Part shown: in pieces, positions 61,539 to 64,000 of the stretch
Position numbering within the stretch: position 1 is the first letter of the stretch
Layout of the letters: each line of letters begins with the position of its first letter
DNA from: Paracidovorax valerianellae
GTDB taxonomy: Bacteria > Pseudomonadota > Gammaproteobacteria > Burkholderiales > Burkholderiaceae_C
NCBI RefSeq assembly: GCF_900102625.1
Contig: NZ_FMZC01000002.1
Span: 335,990-399,989 of the forward strand
Length of the DNA: 64,000 nucleotides
Direction: 5' to 3'
Made by a program: the position numbers and the translations under genes
The notes under the pieces: model-generated
The model's input: the letters and a program-made list of their open reading frames with translations, nothing else
Database searches by the model: none
What the model was told of the DNA's origin: nothing

Positions 61539-62029
61539 CCAAGCCCATCTTCGAGAACCTCAAGTCCAACCACTATTCTTCCGACCGCATGCAGCCAACC
61601 CGCTTTCTGGATGGCGCCAGCGTGTACCGCGAAATCGGCTACGACATGGACCAGTTGAAGCGGCAGAACGCGGGCTATGAAAACACCTGCGCGGTCCGCA
61701 TGAGCCTGGCGCTGCTGAAATCGGGCACCGGCATCACGGGCCGCTTGAAGATCAAGGAAGGCCCGCTCAAAGGCCGGTTCGTGGAGTCGGGCGCCAAGCT
61801 GCTGGCCGATCAGCTCATGCAGCGCGGCGTGCTGGGCTATCCGCAGATCCTCACGGCCGACAACGTGCAGGCAAAAATCCAGGGCAAGCGCGGCGTGATC
61901 TTCTTCTGGAAGATGGCCAGCTACAGCGGCGGCCACATCGATCTGGTGGAGTCCACCAACGCGGCGTCCGTCTGCAGCTCGGCCTGCTACTTCGACTCCA
62001 AGGAAATCTGGTTCTGGCCGCTGGACTGA
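61535..62029 (+). CDS. tae4: Type VI secretion amidase effector Tae4
   Basis: A 164-residue peptidoglycan amidase (gamma-D-glutamyl-meso-diaminopimelic acid endopeptidase) delivered to rivals by a type VI secretion system. The catalytic Cys52 is in ENTCAVRMSLAL and the His134 in SGGHIDLVES; Cys147 and Cys151 could form a disulfide. The N terminus TKPIFENLKSNHYSSD is like other Tae4. The start codon is TTG, overlapping the immunity stop (TTGA), so translation is coupled and probably low. No T6SS structural or VgrG gene is in the window, so it is an orphan effector pair. Confidence 0.9.
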   Translation: MTKPIFENLKSNHYSSDRMQPTRFLDGASVYREIGYDMDQLKRQNAGYENTCAVRMSLALLKSGTGITGRLKIKEGPLKGRFVESGAKLLADQLMQRGVLGYPQILTADNVQAKIQGKRGVIFFWKMASYSGGHIDLVESTNAASVCSSACYFDSKEIWFWPLD

Positions 62030-62074
62030 CGCACGGCGGTGCGGGCCGTGCTGCCGGTAGCGGCAGCGTCAGCA

Positions 62075-62563
62075 TCAGTTCTTGGTGGCGGGGTCCCAGT
62101 GCTCGGCGATCTTGCCGTTCTCGATGCGGAACATGTCGAACCAAGTCGTCGTGTACTTCTTGGTCGGGTCCTGCGGGTCCGTCATCTCCCGAACGAAGCT
62201 CAGGATCACCTTGTCGCCCTCGGCCGTGATGGCGACCAGCGGTGCCTTCACGCGCGGCTCGATCGGCTGGGGTGGCACGAACTGCGAGAAGAATTCGATG
62301 AACGCCGCCCGCCCTGTGGCCACCGTGGGGTTGTGCTGGATGTAGTCCTCCGCCATGTACTTGGGTGCCAGGTCCATGTGGCCTGCTTCGAACACCTCGC
62401 GCCAGAAGTTGTAGACCAGCCGCTTGTTCCACGCCAGCCGCCAGTCGTAGCTCTTGAGCAATTGCTCATGGTCCGGCTGCTCCACCACGGGCACCTGGGC
62501 ATGGGCCGCCACCGGCAGGATGACGGCCACCGCAAGAACGCATTGCGCGAACAGTTTCTTCAT
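62075..62563 (-). CDS. Exported NTF2/SnoaL-like protein
   Basis: A 162-residue protein: signal peptide (MKKLFAQCVLAVAVILPVAA) then an NTF2-like cone fold with VYNFWREVFEAGHMDLAPKY, MAEDYIQHNPTVATGRAAFI and TTTWFDMFRIENGKIAEHWD. This is the polyketide-cyclase/SnoaL-type pattern. Such proteins bind or isomerise small hydrophobic compounds, often without known substrate. The HNP and HWD motifs are typical. AAAGGGGGG precedes the ATG. It converges with tae4. Confidence 0.9.
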   Translation of the reverse strand: MKKLFAQCVLAVAVILPVAAHAQVPVVEQPDHEQLLKSYDWRLAWNKRLVYNFWREVFEAGHMDLAPKYMAEDYIQHNPTVATGRAAFIEFFSQFVPPQPIEPRVKAPLVAITAEGDKVILSFVREMTDPQDPTKKYTTTWFDMFRIENGKIAEHWDPATKN

Positions 62564-62757
62564 AACCCCCCCTTTGAAAATCGATGAACACCGGGCGATT
62601 TATAGCCCTGTGCAGCCACGTTCAGGGAGGTGCATCAATGTTTGTGGTGAGCCGATGTTTCAATCCTCAAATTTGCTCAACGCGAGAAAAAAACAGGCTT
62701 TTGCGAGGTAGGCGCATCACCACAATGCAGCGCCGCCGGTCACCCGGCCCGGCAGCA

Positions 62758-62840
<83 letters not shown>

Positions 62841-62848
62841 AAGCAGCT

Positions 62849-63190
62849 TCAGGATTCGATGTCGAGCATGCGTCGGCGCGGCCTGCGGACCGTGGCGGCA
62901 CGGCGCCACACGCGCAACACATGGCGGGCCGCACGCGCCAGTGCGCCGTCGAGCGCTGTGCGCCAGTCCTTGGCCACCGACGACACCACCACCGGGCCTG
63001 CGCCATCGGTGCGCAGTTCGATCTGGCAGCGCTTGTCCACCCCGCCACGGGGGCCGTTCACATCGACGAGTTGAACGTCGGCGCGGGGCACCTGCTCGCT
63101 CAGGCGCCGAAGGACGAATCGCACCCGGCGATCGACGGTTTCGCGCATCAAGGCTGCTTCGGGATGGCGGGATTTGAAAAAGATCTGCAT
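62849..63190 (-). CDS. HPF/RaiA-family ribosome-associated protein
   Basis: A 113-residue protein starting MQIFFKSRHPEAALMRETVD, with RRVRFVLRRLSEQVPRADVQ, LVDVNGPRGGVDKRCQIELR and VVVSSVAKDWRTALDGALAR. This is the beta-alpha-beta-beta-beta-alpha pattern of the ribosome hibernation factor family. The gene is short and lacks the C-terminal dimerisation domain of long HPF. The basic tail (RVWRRAATVRRPRRRM) is distinctive. AAGGAG precedes the ATG. Its 3' end lies beside a long tetranucleotide repeat. Confidence 0.85.
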   Translation of the reverse strand: MQIFFKSRHPEAALMRETVDRRVRFVLRRLSEQVPRADVQLVDVNGPRGGVDKRCQIELRTDGAGPVVVSSVAKDWRTALDGALARAARHVLRVWRRAATVRRPRRRMLDIES

Positions 63191-63410
63191 CAGCGTTCTC
63201 CTTGGTTTGAACCCGCACCTTAGCCCGTGGCCTGTGCATGGCCCAGCAGATTTTTTCTGCTGAGAGCCTCCGTTAAACCTGCTGCGTCCAGCAGCGGCTT
63301 GAGCAGACCGCAGGTTCGGCCCAGCCGATGTATGGATCAGATAAATCCTGCTTCTGACCTTGCCGCCATGGCCCCACATTCGAGGCTCAACCACAAAAGG
63401 AACGCATTCC

Positions 63411-63590
63411 ATGAAAACACTGTCTTCCCTTGCTGCCTCGCTCGTCACCGCTCTGCTCGACAACGGACGGCAACTGCGCTGGACCGTGGCGCAAGCCAGC
63501 CAGGCGTTGCGGTCACCCGCACTGGTGCCAGTGCGGATCGATGCCATCCGCCGTGAACAGCCCGCACGCCGGAACCGCCACCGCGACTGA
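63411..63590 (+). CDS. Small basic hypothetical protein
   Basis: A 59-residue frame (MKTLSSLAASLVTALLDNGR ... RDAIRREQPARRNRHRD-like basic tail). Its N-terminal third is an amphipathic or weakly hydrophobic helix. AAAGGA about ten bases upstream supports translation. Unknown function; it precedes a TerB-like gene by 49 bases and could share its transcript. Confidence 0.5.
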   Translation: MKTLSSLAASLVTALLDNGRQLRWTVAQASQALRSPALVPVRIDAIRREQPARRNRHRD

Positions 63591-63639
63591 CCCCTCCAGC
63601 ACCTTCCAAAAAAAACCGCAAACCAACGAAAGAAACAAG

Positions 63640-64000
63640 ATGCGCAGCTACCCTACCAACAGCCCGGAAGCGGCGGCCCGGATCGTCGCCCTGCTGCTGA
63701 TCTCGGACGGCCACGTGAGCCGCTCGGAAATGGAGGCCCTCGACGGCCTCCACGTCGAACGTGAACTCGGCCTGGCGCCCGGCGATTTCGCCGGGGTGCT
63801 GCACTCGCTCTGCGAAGACCTGCTAATGGGTGCGCGCGAGCGCCGCTTGCTGACCGGCGGCATCGACCAGGCCACCCTGTCCGCGCTGCTGGCAGAGGTG
63901 ACCGATACGGAGTTGCAGAACCGGGTGCTGCACTTCGCCGACACCGCAGCAACGGCAGACCGCCATGTGGCGGCAGCGGAGGCGTGGATCATGGCATCGG
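63640..64000 (+). CDS. TerB-like protein, incomplete at the window edge
   Basis: A partial gene of which 120 codons are visible. The sequence begins MRSYPTNSPEAAARIVALLL, then ISDGHVSRSEMEALD and, further on, DRHVAAAEAWIMAS. Repeated Asp-x-His-(V/I)-(S/A)-x-x-E motifs and all-helical composition fit the TerB tellurite-resistance-protein superfamily, whose members bind metal. The 3' end is missing. No other ter genes are visible. Confidence 0.7.
   Translation, partial: MRSYPTNSPEAAARIVALLLISDGHVSRSEMEALDGLHVERELGLAPGDFAGVLHSLCEDLLMGARERRLLTGGIDQATLSALLAEVTDTELQNRVLHFADTAATADRHVAAAEAWIMAS

Overview
The window is high-GC, densely coded DNA on both strands and looks like a chromosomal segment of a betaproteobacterium of the family Comamonadaceae (Acidovorax/Paracidovorax-like). 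This is inferred from the gene content (gcdH with a CaiB-type CoA transferase, Bug-type solute receptor, the purM / hda-HAD-pcnB-folK arrangement, DUF3034, DUF1272, PHA depolymerase) and from a dispersed intergenic stem-loop repeat of a kind I associate with that family. No plasmid, phage or rRNA genes are seen. There is one tRNA gene, tRNA-Leu(CAA).

Layout. 1-10.5 kb: VOC-family protein, delta-60-repeat lipoprotein, M48 metalloprotease, valS, galU, TusA-like protein, NUDIX hydrolase, cysM, tRNA-Leu. 10.7-12.4 kb: a run of very small, mostly stress-type proteins (CsbD-like and others), several with their own terminators. 12.5-16.3 kb: LysR regulator divergent from gcdH plus a CoA transferase (glutarate/lysine catabolism). 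16.4-23 kb: cheV, small lipoproteins, a DUF4124 protein, an SDR-type enzyme, a 2Fe-2S flavin reductase, and a 19-cysteine copper-binding helical-bundle protein. 23-37.7 kb: Bug receptor, two separate pairings of a GlxA/AraC regulator with an isochorismatase-like hydrolase, the hda-HAD-pcnB-folK operon divergent from purM, an AI-2E-type exporter, an MCP and a PHA depolymerase.

37.7-48.8 kb is an accessory zone of visibly lower GC interleaved with ordinary genes (argC with a divergent LysR, DUF2809). It holds (i) a two-gene overlapping operon encoding a RecQ-like helicase fused to a ComF-like phosphoribosyltransferase, followed by a DprA-like protein, a plausible DNA-directed defence system; (ii) a truncated convergent gene remnant; (iii) a decaying azoreductase/YciI module whose alpha/beta hydrolase and LysR regulator are both pseudogenes; and (iv) an overlapping pair of an unknown protein and a PIN-domain nuclease. 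48.8-64 kb: dinB, a second MCP, an exported truncated haemoglobin behind a DUF3034 outer-membrane protein, an ECF sigma/anti-sigma pair, lldD, a DMT exporter, pbpC, an orphan type VI amidase effector/immunity pair (Tae4/Tai4), an NTF2-like protein, a (CCTG)15 microsatellite, an HPF-like protein and the start of a TerB-like gene.

The main non-genic signal is a five-copy modular repeat (stem-loop, centre, tail) whose tail always faces the 3' end of a gene and whose centre occurs in both orientations. The strongest functional candidate for a little-described system is the RecQ-phosphoribosyltransferase/DprA operon at 38.2-41.6 kb.
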